Of a stretch of DNA of 64,000 nt, positions 54,431 to 62,725 are shown one piece after another. The stretch is from contig JAHELJ010000012.1 in NCBI GenBank assembly GCA_024644235.1, positions 47,742-111,741 on the forward strand, in the 5' to 3' direction. The position numbers and the translations under genes are program-made. The notes beneath the pieces are model-generated. The model was given only the letters and a program-made list of their open reading frames with translations, did no database searches and was not told the DNA's origin. This DNA comes from Lewinellaceae bacterium. GTDB taxonomy: Bacteria > Bacteroidota > Bacteroidia > Chitinophagales > Saprospiraceae. Positions within the stretch are counted from its first letter, which is position 1. Every line of letters begins with the position of its first letter.

Positions 54431-55702
54431 TCATGATGCTGCAATATCCCTGACGGCTTCGATAAATCGATCCAAGTCTTTGGTCACAGTATATACATTG
54501 GGAGTGACTCTCACACCATGAATATTCTCCCACTTGATTGGAACTGTATGTATTTTATGCTTTTTGAATAACTGACTTGCCGTCTCCTCTGGATCCATAC
54601 CCTCAATCGAGAATAGCGCAACAGCTCCCGCAAAATTGAGATCGAAAGAAGTACCCATTTTCATTCCCTTCGCATCCATCAGTCTTTCCATCCAGTAGTT
54701 CTTTAGGTAATGTAGTCGCTTAAATTTTCGCTCGCTTCCAATCATATTGTGAAAATCCACCGCCTGACCAATCCCCTGCTCGATCGCAAATGATCTTGTA
54801 CCCAGATTCTCGAATTTCCTGATATCCTCGCTTTCGGGTTCTGGAGCTGCCAACAGTGGATACAGATCTTTTATCTTTTTCCTCCTCACGTACAACATAC
54901 CTGCTCCGAAAGGTGCACAAAGCCATTTGTGCAGACTGGTCCCAAAGTAGTCACAATCCAATTCAGGTATTTTATAAGGTAAATGGGCAAAGCTATGCGC
55001 TGCATCCACCACGACTTCAATGTTCCGCGAACGAGCTACCTGAGCAATCTTCTTTGCCGGCAGCACCTGCCCCATCCAATTGATCAAATGCGTAATATGT
55101 ACCACTTTGGTACGATCTGTGAAGGCTGAAGTGAAGGTCTCCACGATCCGGTTGTCATCTTCTATAGGAAAGTCAAAATTTAACCACTTAAGAACAATTC
55201 CGTCACGGTGCTCTCGCTGTTTCCAGGCATTGATCATGTTTGGGTAATCCTGCTTGGTCAGAACCACTTCGTCACCCTGGTTCAATCTCAATCCAAAGAT
55301 GACGGTCTCAAGTGCCTCGGATGCATTCCGATTAATTGCGATTTCTTCACTGCTGCAGCCAGCAAGTTCCGCCAGTTTTTCGCGAATTGGTTCCCTGCCT
55401 TGATCCAAAATCCGCCACATATAATACGAGGGCGTTTCGTTACTGAGTTGGTTGTAGCGTTCCACGGCTTGCTGTACAACTTTTGGTTGCGGACTGACTC
55501 CTCCATTATTCAGATTGACAATCGATGGTGAAACAGTGTACGCCATCTTTACTTGGTACCAAAAAGTCTCGTCCTCAGTGACATCATGTTGAAGCGGCAC
55601 ACCAGACCATGCAGGTACTTTAAAGCTGTAAGCACCCAGCCATGCACCGGGAATGAAGGAAAATTTCGAAAGAAAGGATCGACGGGAAGATTGCCATTTC
55701 AT
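54431..55702 (-). CDS. Class V aminotransferase (isopenicillin-N epimerase-like) with Tat-type signal
   Basis: A 423-residue PLP enzyme. The PLP lysine is Lys259 in GTSLHKWLCAP, and the pyridine-nitrogen Asp is Asp233 in VVDAAHSFAH. The family block INRNASEALETVIFGL is near residue 125. The sequence is nearest the CsdA/NifS-like fold group known as isopenicillin-N epimerase-like, but the reaction is not assignable. The N-terminus has a twin-arginine motif SRRSFLSK (Arg7-Arg8) and a hydrophobic stretch, so the enzyme is probably exported folded with its cofactor. The desulfurase-type active Cys is not evident in the usual C-terminal loop. Confidence 0.88.
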   Translation of the reverse strand: MKWQSSRRSFLSKFSFIPGAWLGAYSFKVPAWSGVPLQHDVTEDETFWYQVKMAYTVSPSIVNLNNGGVSPQPKVVQQAVERYNQLSNETPSYYMWRILDQGREPIREKLAELAGCSSEEIAINRNASEALETVIFGLRLNQGDEVVLTKQDYPNMINAWKQREHRDGIVLKWLNFDFPIEDDNRIVETFTSAFTDRTKVVHITHLINWMGQVLPAKKIAQVARSRNIEVVVDAAHSFAHLPYKIPELDCDYFGTSLHKWLCAPFGAGMLYVRRKKIKDLYPLLAAPEPESEDIRKFENLGTRSFAIEQGIGQAVDFHNMIGSERKFKRLHYLKNYWMERLMDAKGMKMGTSFDLNFAGAVALFSIEGMDPEETASQLFKKHKIHTVPIKWENIHGVRVTPNVYTVTKDLDRFIEAVRDIAAS

Positions 55703-55809
55703 CAGATAGCGTTTTTACAGACTTGTTAACTAAAATACAACTCTGCAATAACGACAACCTTATCATTGATAGTTGAAAACAAGTAAGCCTCAAAACAGGA
55801 CAAAAAAAT

Positions 55810-55853
55810 TGCCGCTGGATACATGGGAGTTGAGAATTTTGTACCCAGCGGCA
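55810..55853 (-). terminator. Terminator of the CHRD-repeat gene
   Basis: Bases 55810-55822 pair with 55841-55853 over 13 positions with one mismatch, around an 18-base loop. On the minus strand the stem is followed by a seven-T run (55808-55802). It lies 24 bases after the gene's stop codon. Confidence 0.72.
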
Positions 55854-55876
55854 CCGAACAAAAAAAACCTACACCC

Positions 55877-58800
55877 TTATAACTTTATGAATGTTTTGGC
55901 TACTGCTATCTTTTGATCGACAATCAAGTTAGCTACATAATTGCCCGAACGCAAGTGTTCTACATCAATTTGTATCAGATTTTTTCCATGAGGGAGTATC
56001 AGACTCTGACGGTAAACCAATTTACCTCCCAGGTCATGAATAGTGAATTCCCCGGCAGCAGTTTGTTTCATATCAAAATCAACACTCAGGTTTTCGATCG
56101 TCGGATTTGGATATAAACCAAACACGGCATCGAGATAAGGATTCTCTTCGATTGAGGTAATCTGTCCCTTCTGAATGACGACCGAATCCACAGCATCTGC
56201 ACTACACAAACTTCCGTCGGCGGCCACTACGCGGTGATAAAGAGTGATAACCTGTCCGGAATCTACTCCTGCTAATGCCAGTAATGAGTCCACGAGCCCA
56301 AACGTTGTTTGAAACTCAGTAGAAGTGCCGGTATTCACGTTGACCAAAGATACATTGAAGTCTCGGTCAGCAGCCAGCTGCCACAGATAAACAACTTTAT
56401 TTCCATCAGGATCGTCCGACGGATCCCAAGTAGCCGCAAAGGGAGTGGCTGGATCACCCTCCACAACAATCGTATCGCTTGATGAGGGGGCCGTGATAGC
56501 AACAGCTGCAGGAGCATGATTGATCTCATGCAGTATCTGTCCCCGAATCTCTCCTCCGGGTACGTCTGCACTGTGTACGTTTACATAGGTATTTCCATTT
56601 TCAAACAGCAGTTCCAATGTATCGACCAGGCTGATCTGGTTGCTATCTGCTGGAAATGCTGCACTCCTGAGATCATCCCCAACGATAGAATTTAGTCTCA
56701 CCGCCAAGGAACCATTCATACCTGCCATTCCGATATGAACATGTGCGCCTCCTGCAATGTTGGTTGCGAAATCGCTCATCAGACCATTGAAAGATCCTGA
56801 AGCAACCACCGTACTGCCGGTTTGTTCGAATATCATCGCTCCCATACCTGTGGAAGGAGCGGGAGAAGCTGCATTCTTGCCCCTGAGATTTGCGAGATAG
56901 TAATTCTGGGCCAGGGGTCGGAAATTTCCTCTAAGTTCTCCACCTCCGTTATCTTCTGTGTGGATATTGACATAGGTCATCCGTTTACGCACTGTATCCA
57001 TCCTTTCTGGGGATACCGCATAGATGTTATCTTGAACCTGCCATACACCGGCAGTAAGGTCATCAGATTGGGTCAATCCCAATGGAATGAGAACAGGACC
57101 GTTACTTCCAGCTAGGGCGCCATGCAAATGAGTACCTCCAGCTATGTTGGTATTCACAGGCGAGCTCAGCCCACTGAAACTACCGACCACTATGGCCGAA
57201 CTTCCATTGTATTCCAACATAGCAGCACCTTCCGCTTCAGTGTTCACAGCAGGAGTCTGGGCAGCTCCGGACAATGGAGCAAAGAAATAAGCACATGCTT
57301 CGTGCATCAGCTGCCCCCTAATTTCACCAGGCATTACCGCCTCTGAGTGTACACTTATATACCCGATCCGCGCTTTTAAGGAGTCCTTTCTGGATTCGCT
57401 GACTACAAATTGGTTATCCACTGCCCGGAATCTTCCGCTTGCAATATCGTCATCAGGAGTAGCCAGCAGATTGATGAGATGAGGCCCGTTTGATCCGACA
57501 GGTGCAAAATGGATATGGGCACCGTTGTCCACATTCACCAACAATGGTCCAGCCAGATTTTGGAATGTTCCCGACACCGTCAAATTCGAACCTAAGACTT
57601 CCACTACACAGGCGCCTGCTCCATCCGACTGAACAGGTGACACGATCTGGCTGCCTGCCAAAGTTGCATTCAGAAAATATTGGGCTTCCGGTAAAATCTG
57701 CCCTCTGATTTCTCCACCTCCATTGTCTGCAGAGTGAACATTGACATAAAGTGCACGGCCCATTAATGCCAAGAGGGTATCGCCGGATACTGAGAATACG
57801 TTATTGGCAGGATCTAAATATCCACTGCGATTATCATCTCCAACATCAACTGTTAAAGGAAATGCCAGGGATCCATTCCTACCAGCCATACCCAAGTGGA
57901 TATGCATACCTCCCGCAATATTTGTCGCAAGATCTGATTCGAGTCCGGCAAAACTTCCACTTACTGTGAGGCTGCCATCTCGCAATCCATAGACCAACTT
58001 GCCATGTGCAAAGGAAACCACCGGAGGTGCTTCGTTTGCCCCGGAAAGATGAGTACGGAATTTGGCAACGGCTAGAGGGGTAATTTGCCCTCTGAGCTCA
58101 CCAGAGTTAAATCTTGCCGTGTGTACATTGATATACAATTTTTCACTGCGCAAAGCAGCCACTTGCTCATCTGTGAGTTGGTAAATATTGTCTTCTCCCC
58201 GGATCTCAAAGGAAAGACTATCATCGCTGAGTGTAGCCACAAGCGCTTGCTCCACACCCCCATTTTCGCCCGCCGCACCAGCGTGTATATGAATACCACC
58301 AGCTATGCCCACCGCTAGTGGACTGGATAGGTTATTCACACTTCCCGATACTACCAATTCATTACCTGTAAGCTCAAACATGAGAGCCCCGGTGGCTTCC
58401 GTCATTACTGAGGGGACAGCATTGCTGCCAAACAAATTGGCATTATAGACTTCATCAGCTGCAGGCAATAGCTGACCACGAACTTCGCCTCCCGGATGAT
58501 CGATCGAATGTACATTTATGTAGAGACCTCGACATTGAATTGCATCCAATTGATCTTGATCCAGAATGAATGTGTTGGAAGCAACGTCAAACATTGCCCC
58601 ATCTAATCCTTCGGAGAGTACCGGTTGTAAAACCAGTTCCACACCGCCATTTCTACCTGCCAGGCCATTGTGGATGTGTATCCCGCCCGAAATGGAAGTA
58701 TCAATACCTGATGTCACATTTTGGATCTGGCCGGATACAGCAAGAGTATCTCCTACCAAAGTCGCATTCACAGTTCCTGATGCTAACGAAAGCACGGGAA

Positions 58801-58927
58801 AGGGTTGTTGATTTCCGCTAAGTGAAGCAGCAAAGTCCTGAGGACCATTTTGTCCAACCAGCGGAATCACCATCCATAAGAAGAAGCTCAAGAGTGTACA
58901 GAGTTGTTTCATATTCAAAAATTTCAT
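55877..58927 (-). CDS. T9SS-secreted protein with six tandem CHRD domains
   Basis: A 1016-residue exported protein. A signal peptide covers about 1-26; an ATG five codons later (58912) is an alternative start. Six CHRD domains of 125-130 residues follow, ending near residues 155, 285, 414, 542, 671 and 800. Each has the H-x-H strand (GGIHIHNG, GGIHIHAG, GGMHIHLG, GAHIHFA, GGTHLHGA, GGAHVHIG) and most close with N-V-H-S/T then GGE-I/L/V-RG. Residues about 805-905 form a fibronectin-III-like sandwich, and the last 85 are a T9SS type A sorting domain. CHRD domains were named from chordin; their bacterial role is unknown, and the paired His suggest possible metal binding. Confidence 0.9.
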   Translation of the reverse strand: MKFLNMKQLCTLLSFFLWMVIPLVGQNGPQDFAASLSGNQQPFPVLSLASGTVNATLVGDTLAVSGQIQNVTSGIDTSISGGIHIHNGLAGRNGGVELVLQPVLSEGLDGAMFDVASNTFILDQDQLDAIQCRGLYINVHSIDHPGGEVRGQLLPAADEVYNANLFGSNAVPSVMTEATGALMFELTGNELVVSGSVNNLSSPLAVGIAGGIHIHAGAAGENGGVEQALVATLSDDSLSFEIRGEDNIYQLTDEQVAALRSEKLYINVHTARFNSGELRGQITPLAVAKFRTHLSGANEAPPVVSFAHGKLVYGLRDGSLTVSGSFAGLESDLATNIAGGMHIHLGMAGRNGSLAFPLTVDVGDDNRSGYLDPANNVFSVSGDTLLALMGRALYVNVHSADNGGGEIRGQILPEAQYFLNATLAGSQIVSPVQSDGAGACVVEVLGSNLTVSGTFQNLAGPLLVNVDNGAHIHFAPVGSNGPHLINLLATPDDDIASGRFRAVDNQFVVSESRKDSLKARIGYISVHSEAVMPGEIRGQLMHEACAYFFAPLSGAAQTPAVNTEAEGAAMLEYNGSSAIVVGSFSGLSSPVNTNIAGGTHLHGALAGSNGPVLIPLGLTQSDDLTAGVWQVQDNIYAVSPERMDTVRKRMTYVNIHTEDNGGGELRGNFRPLAQNYYLANLRGKNAASPAPSTGMGAMIFEQTGSTVVASGSFNGLMSDFATNIAGGAHVHIGMAGMNGSLAVRLNSIVGDDLRSAAFPADSNQISLVDTLELLFENGNTYVNVHSADVPGGEIRGQILHEINHAPAAVAITAPSSSDTIVVEGDPATPFAATWDPSDDPDGNKVVYLWQLAADRDFNVSLVNVNTGTSTEFQTTFGLVDSLLALAGVDSGQVITLYHRVVAADGSLCSADAVDSVVIQKGQITSIEENPYLDAVFGLYPNPTIENLSVDFDMKQTAAGEFTIHDLGGKLVYRQSLILPHGKNLIQIDVEHLRSGNYVANLIVDQKIAVAKTFIKL
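56525..58840 (-). repeat. Six in-frame CHRD-domain repeat units
   Basis: Six units of about 387 bases each, read at the protein level. The period is close to constant (128-130 residues), but the units have diverged widely in DNA sequence, so this is an old amplification rather than a recent one. Units 3 and 6 look most alike around SDLATNIAGGMHIH / SDFATNIAGGAHVH and HIG/HLGMAG. Confidence 0.8.
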
Positions 58928-59101
58928 GTTAATTAAAGACTACCTATATTTTATTAAAAATTGCCATCAGGTGTTTCTACTATTTGGGAACACTTTGTCT
59001 GGCATTTCAATGCCAAATTCTCACTTTTAGATACTCAGGTCTTTTACCTTTAATTCCAACGAGTGTGGCCGGCAATTAGATAAAGTAAGTTACGAGAAAT
59101 T

Positions 59102-59713
59102 ATGGTAAGAAACATTGTATTTGATCTTGGTGGAGTACTAATAGACTGGAATCCCCGATATCTCTTCAAGAATGTCTTTTCAAAACAAGATGAACTGGAT
59201 TTTTTCCTTACCGAAGTGTGTAGCTTCGACTGGAACGAGGCTCAGGATGCGGGAAGATCTATTGCGGATGCTAATGCGGCATTAATCCAAGTCTATCCAG
59301 AGTACGAACATCAAATCCGGATGTATTATGATCAGTGGACTGAAATGCTCGGCGGAGTCTTGGAAGAAAACGTCAAATTGTTGGAAGATCTCAAAAAGCA
59401 AAAAAAACTTAACCTCTATGCTTTGACTAACTGGTCTGCCGAGACTTTTCCGGAAGCCTGCAAAAGATATGATTTCCTGCAGCTCTTCGACGGGATTGTT
59501 GTATCTGGCGTAGAAGGCATCAAGAAACCAGATAGGGCCTTTTTTGAATTGTTGTTTAACCGCTACAATTTCGAACCCTCACAATCGCTCTTCATTGATG
59601 ATAATCTACGAAATGTACAAAGTGCCCTTAAGCTGGGTATGCCATCAATTCACTATACAAGAGATGTAGATCTCGCTCGCGAACTGAAAACCAGAAAAAT
59701 TCTGCTAACATGA
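59102..59713 (+). CDS. HAD-family phosphatase/dehalogenase-like hydrolase
   Basis: A 203-residue cytosolic HAD hydrolase of the HAD-IA (epoxide hydrolase N-like or YihX) type. Motif I is FDLGGVLIDW with nucleophile Asp8; motif II is ALTNWSAETF; motif III is the Lys in GIKKPDRAFF; motif IV is FIDDNLRNVQSA. A helical cap lies between motifs I and II. Sugar phosphates are common substrates for this subgroup, but none is indicated here. It overlaps the next gene by four bases (ATGA), so the two are translationally coupled. Confidence 0.9.
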   Translation: MVRNIVFDLGGVLIDWNPRYLFKNVFSKQDELDFFLTEVCSFDWNEAQDAGRSIADANAALIQVYPEYEHQIRMYYDQWTEMLGGVLEENVKLLEDLKKQKKLNLYALTNWSAETFPEACKRYDFLQLFDGIVVSGVEGIKKPDRAFFELLFNRYNFEPSQSLFIDDNLRNVQSALKLGMPSIHYTRDVDLARELKTRKILLT

Positions 59714-61932
59714 AAATCTCGAGCACCGTATTCTTAGCAACTCTTTGTGCTCTTTCATTTAGTTCTCTTCATAGCCAACCGCTGCCCAGGAAAGGATCAT
59801 TGGGAACCTATCTGACGGCATTGCCAGATTCACTCGATCACGGGGCACAGGTATCCAGGATTATCCATGCATCCACAGCAGCTCAGCTTGGTCTTGAAGT
59901 TGCCGATATAGTCCGAAAACTCAATGGTGAATTGATTTCCCAGCCATCGGACGTTGTTCAACTTGCATCAAAATTCGTTGTAGGAGATTCCATAGCGTTG
60001 CTTGTTCATCGAGGGTCAGAGGAACTTCTTCTGAGAGGAGTCATTGTTGAAAAACCAAGAGAGCAGTCGAGTTCTGGAGTCGTTTTGTACGACCATGTTA
60101 ACTTTCAAGGCAATAGGCTTCGCAGCATTTCGCATCTGCCCGATACTTTGCGGAGGCACCCGGTTGTTTTTTACATTCAGGGTTTCTCGTGTGCCTCAAT
60201 CGATAATGGGCAAACACCGCTCGATCCGATAATGCGCTTTACTGACAGCCTGGTAGCTCATGGCTTTGCAGTCTTCAAGGTAGAAAAACCGGGTGTGGGT
60301 GATAGTGATGGGCCCATGGATTGTCGAACGATCAATCACGAAACAGAGATTGACGCATATAGGCAGGCGCTGGTGAGCCTTTATGCCAATCCGTATTTCG
60401 ACACGTCGAATATCTTTTTGTTTGGGCACTCGCTTGGGGGTATAGCTGCGCCTCTTATTGCCCGGGAAAAATCCCCGAAAGGGATTATCGTATTTGGGAC
60501 GGTGCTTCGCTCGTGGTACGAGTATATGATTGACATATATCGCCGTCAGCCTGTGCATTTTGGCACCGACTGGAAAGAAATCGAAGTGAGTACCCGAAAC
60601 ATGATCCCACTACTTTACGAGTTGTTGATTTTAAAGAAAGAACCCGCAGACCTCATTAAGAATCCTGACTACAAAAAGCTCTTGGAAGATGGAGCTTTGG
60701 CCTACGACGGTGAGCAGATTTTATACCGGGATCCCAGCTTCTGGCATACTTTGCAAGACGTCGATCTAACTGACGCATGGAGCAAAGTAGAAAGTTATGT
60801 CCATGCCATTCATGGTGAGTTCGACGTACATGCAATCTCGCCATACGATGCTCGTTTAATTGCAGATATCATCAATAGCTATCACCCCGGGAGAGGCACC
60901 TTCACCTTGTTGCAACTTACTGAACATGGATTTGCCCGGGTCCCCAGTATGCAGGAATATACAGATATGCGTTCAAGAGGCCAGGTCAACTCGGCATTTC
61001 TGTATGAACATTTTAATCCTCAACTTATCACTTCCCTTATCGAGTGGATGGATAGGGTTGGAAGCCACAGACCTAGAGCTTATACCCTGCATGGCAGACC
61101 CCTATTTGACTTGCCAGAAAGTGCTGATGCCACAGCTCTAAAAGACAGTCTTTTATGGCAAGCTAGAAAAGACTATCTCCAAGATTCAACCAATGTAGAA
61201 AATATTATTTGGTATGGCCGCCGACTTGCCTACATGACAAAAATATCTGATGCAATCGAAGTATATACATCCGGAATTCGGTTACACCCTCAGTCGGCAA
61301 AATTGCACCGGCACCGAGGGCATCGCTACATCACTTTGCGACAGTTTGACAAGGCGATTAGCGATCTGACCACAGCCGCATCTTTGATGAATGCCGATAG
61401 CATCGAAATAGAACCGGATGGCATCCCCAATCGGATGAACAAACCTCTTTCGTCACTACAATTTAATATATGGTATCACCTTGGTCTGGCTCAATATCTG
61501 AAAGGTAATTTCGAGCAAGCACAAAGAGCGTATGAACACTGTTTGAAATACTCAACGAATCCTGATCTTTGGGTAGCCACAGCCGATTGGTTGTACATGA
61601 CCCTAATGCGGAGGGGTCTTCATGAAAAGGCAAAGGTACTCCTCGAGCAATTTGACGAAGGCGCTGAAATCATTGAAAATGAGAGCTATCGAAATCGGCT
61701 TATGTTTTACCGAGGCAAACTGACGGAATCGGATTTGCTAGATCCAAACGAAGTGAACGACGATCTGATTCTGGCTACGCAAGGGTATGGTGTGGGGAAC
61801 TGGCACTTTTATATGGGCAATCGCGAGCGTGCTACTGCTATCTGGGAAAGAGTGATCCAAAGTAATTATTGGCCTGCCTTCGGATTTATCGCTGCTGAAT
61901 CAGATCTGCAACATCTTAAAAACAGCAAATAG
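59710..61932 (+). CDS. Exported PDZ - alpha/beta hydrolase - TPR protein
   Basis: A 740-residue multidomain protein with a signal peptide (1-23). Residues about 30-115 are a PDZ-like domain (KGSLGTYLTALPDS, AAQLGLEVADIVRKLNGELI). Residues about 120-460 are an alpha/beta hydrolase: the nucleophile elbow is GHSLGG near 240, the acid Asp is in HGEFDVHAI near 374, and the His is in LTEHGFARVP near 413. Residues about 490-640 carry TPR-type helical pairs (ISDAIEVYTSGIRLHPQSAKL, YHLGLAQYLKGNFEQAQRAYEHCL, given here by their positions near 515 and 592). The combination suggests a periplasmic peptidase or esterase that recognises protein C-termini. Coupled to the HAD gene by ATGA. Confidence 0.82.
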   Translation: MKISSTVFLATLCALSFSSLHSQPLPRKGSLGTYLTALPDSLDHGAQVSRIIHASTAAQLGLEVADIVRKLNGELISQPSDVVQLASKFVVGDSIALLVHRGSEELLLRGVIVEKPREQSSSGVVLYDHVNFQGNRLRSISHLPDTLRRHPVVFYIQGFSCASIDNGQTPLDPIMRFTDSLVAHGFAVFKVEKPGVGDSDGPMDCRTINHETEIDAYRQALVSLYANPYFDTSNIFLFGHSLGGIAAPLIAREKSPKGIIVFGTVLRSWYEYMIDIYRRQPVHFGTDWKEIEVSTRNMIPLLYELLILKKEPADLIKNPDYKKLLEDGALAYDGEQILYRDPSFWHTLQDVDLTDAWSKVESYVHAIHGEFDVHAISPYDARLIADIINSYHPGRGTFTLLQLTEHGFARVPSMQEYTDMRSRGQVNSAFLYEHFNPQLITSLIEWMDRVGSHRPRAYTLHGRPLFDLPESADATALKDSLLWQARKDYLQDSTNVENIIWYGRRLAYMTKISDAIEVYTSGIRLHPQSAKLHRHRGHRYITLRQFDKAISDLTTAASLMNADSIEIEPDGIPNRMNKPLSSLQFNIWYHLGLAQYLKGNFEQAQRAYEHCLKYSTNPDLWVATADWLYMTLMRRGLHEKAKVLLEQFDEGAEIIENESYRNRLMFYRGKLTESDLLDPNEVNDDLILATQGYGVGNWHFYMGNRERATAIWERVIQSNYWPAFGFIAAESDLQHLKNSK

Positions 61933-61979
61933 AAATTGAGATTAATCCCCTATTTTAAGGAGGACAAAAAACAAACCCT

Positions 61980-62711
61980 ATGGATGCATTCACTGCAGAG
62001 GTCATCGGCACTTTTCTCCTTATCCTCTTGGGAAATGGTGTCGTGGCAAATGTAATTCTGAATAAAACAAAAGGTAATAATAGTGGCTGGATCGTCATCA
62101 CATTTGGCTGGGGAATGGCTGTATTCATAGCGGTCTTAGTAGCACAGGATTTTAGCGGTGCTCACCTCAACCCAGCGGTCACTATTGGACTGGCCTCTGC
62201 CGGAAAATTTGCGTGGTCAGAGGTGCCAATCTATATCGTTGCTCAAATGATAGGAGCATTTCTTGGGTCTACTTTAGTGTGGTTAACTTACCGGGATCAC
62301 TACTCTGAAACTCCTGACCAAGGAACCAAACTCGCAACATTCTGTACTGCCCCTCAAATTAGAAACACATTCTCCAATCTGTTCAGCGAGGCGATTGGCA
62401 CTTTCGTTCTGGTATTCGCGGTACTCTATATGGTGGGGCCAAATTTTGCTCCGGCAGACAGTGAAGTGCCAGCGGGACTTGGAAGTTTGGGAGCGCTACC
62501 AGTGGGGCTTCTTGTTTTCTCCATTGGGATGTCGCTGGGAGGAACAACCGGATACGCAATCAACCCGGCCAGGGATTTGGGGCCAAGAATCATGCATGCC
62601 ATTCTTCCCGTGCATCAGAAAGGTGGTAGTCAATGGGATTATGCCTGGATACCCATTTTCGGACCGGTATTAGGTGCTTTGATAGCAGCGTTGCTATTTC
62701 TTACTCTCTAG
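61980..62711 (+). CDS. glpF: Aquaporin, glycerol-facilitator (GlpF-like) type
   Basis: A 243-residue MIP-family channel with six membrane helices and two half-helices. The NPA motifs are at 64-66 (SGAHLNPAVTIG) and 195-197 (GYAINPARDLGPR). Asp199 directly after the second NPA-Arg marks the glycerol-facilitating branch rather than pure water channels, so glycerol or other small polyols are the likely cargo. No glpK or glpD is in the window. An AAGGAGG box (61957-61963) precedes the ATG by 16 bases, an unusually long gap, in a genome that otherwise lacks Shine-Dalgarno boxes. Confidence 0.93.
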   Translation: MDAFTAEVIGTFLLILLGNGVVANVILNKTKGNNSGWIVITFGWGMAVFIAVLVAQDFSGAHLNPAVTIGLASAGKFAWSEVPIYIVAQMIGAFLGSTLVWLTYRDHYSETPDQGTKLATFCTAPQIRNTFSNLFSEAIGTFVLVFAVLYMVGPNFAPADSEVPAGLGSLGALPVGLLVFSIGMSLGGTTGYAINPARDLGPRIMHAILPVHQKGGSQWDYAWIPIFGPVLGALIAALLFLTL

Positions 62712-62725
62712 ATTCCGGAGTTTTA

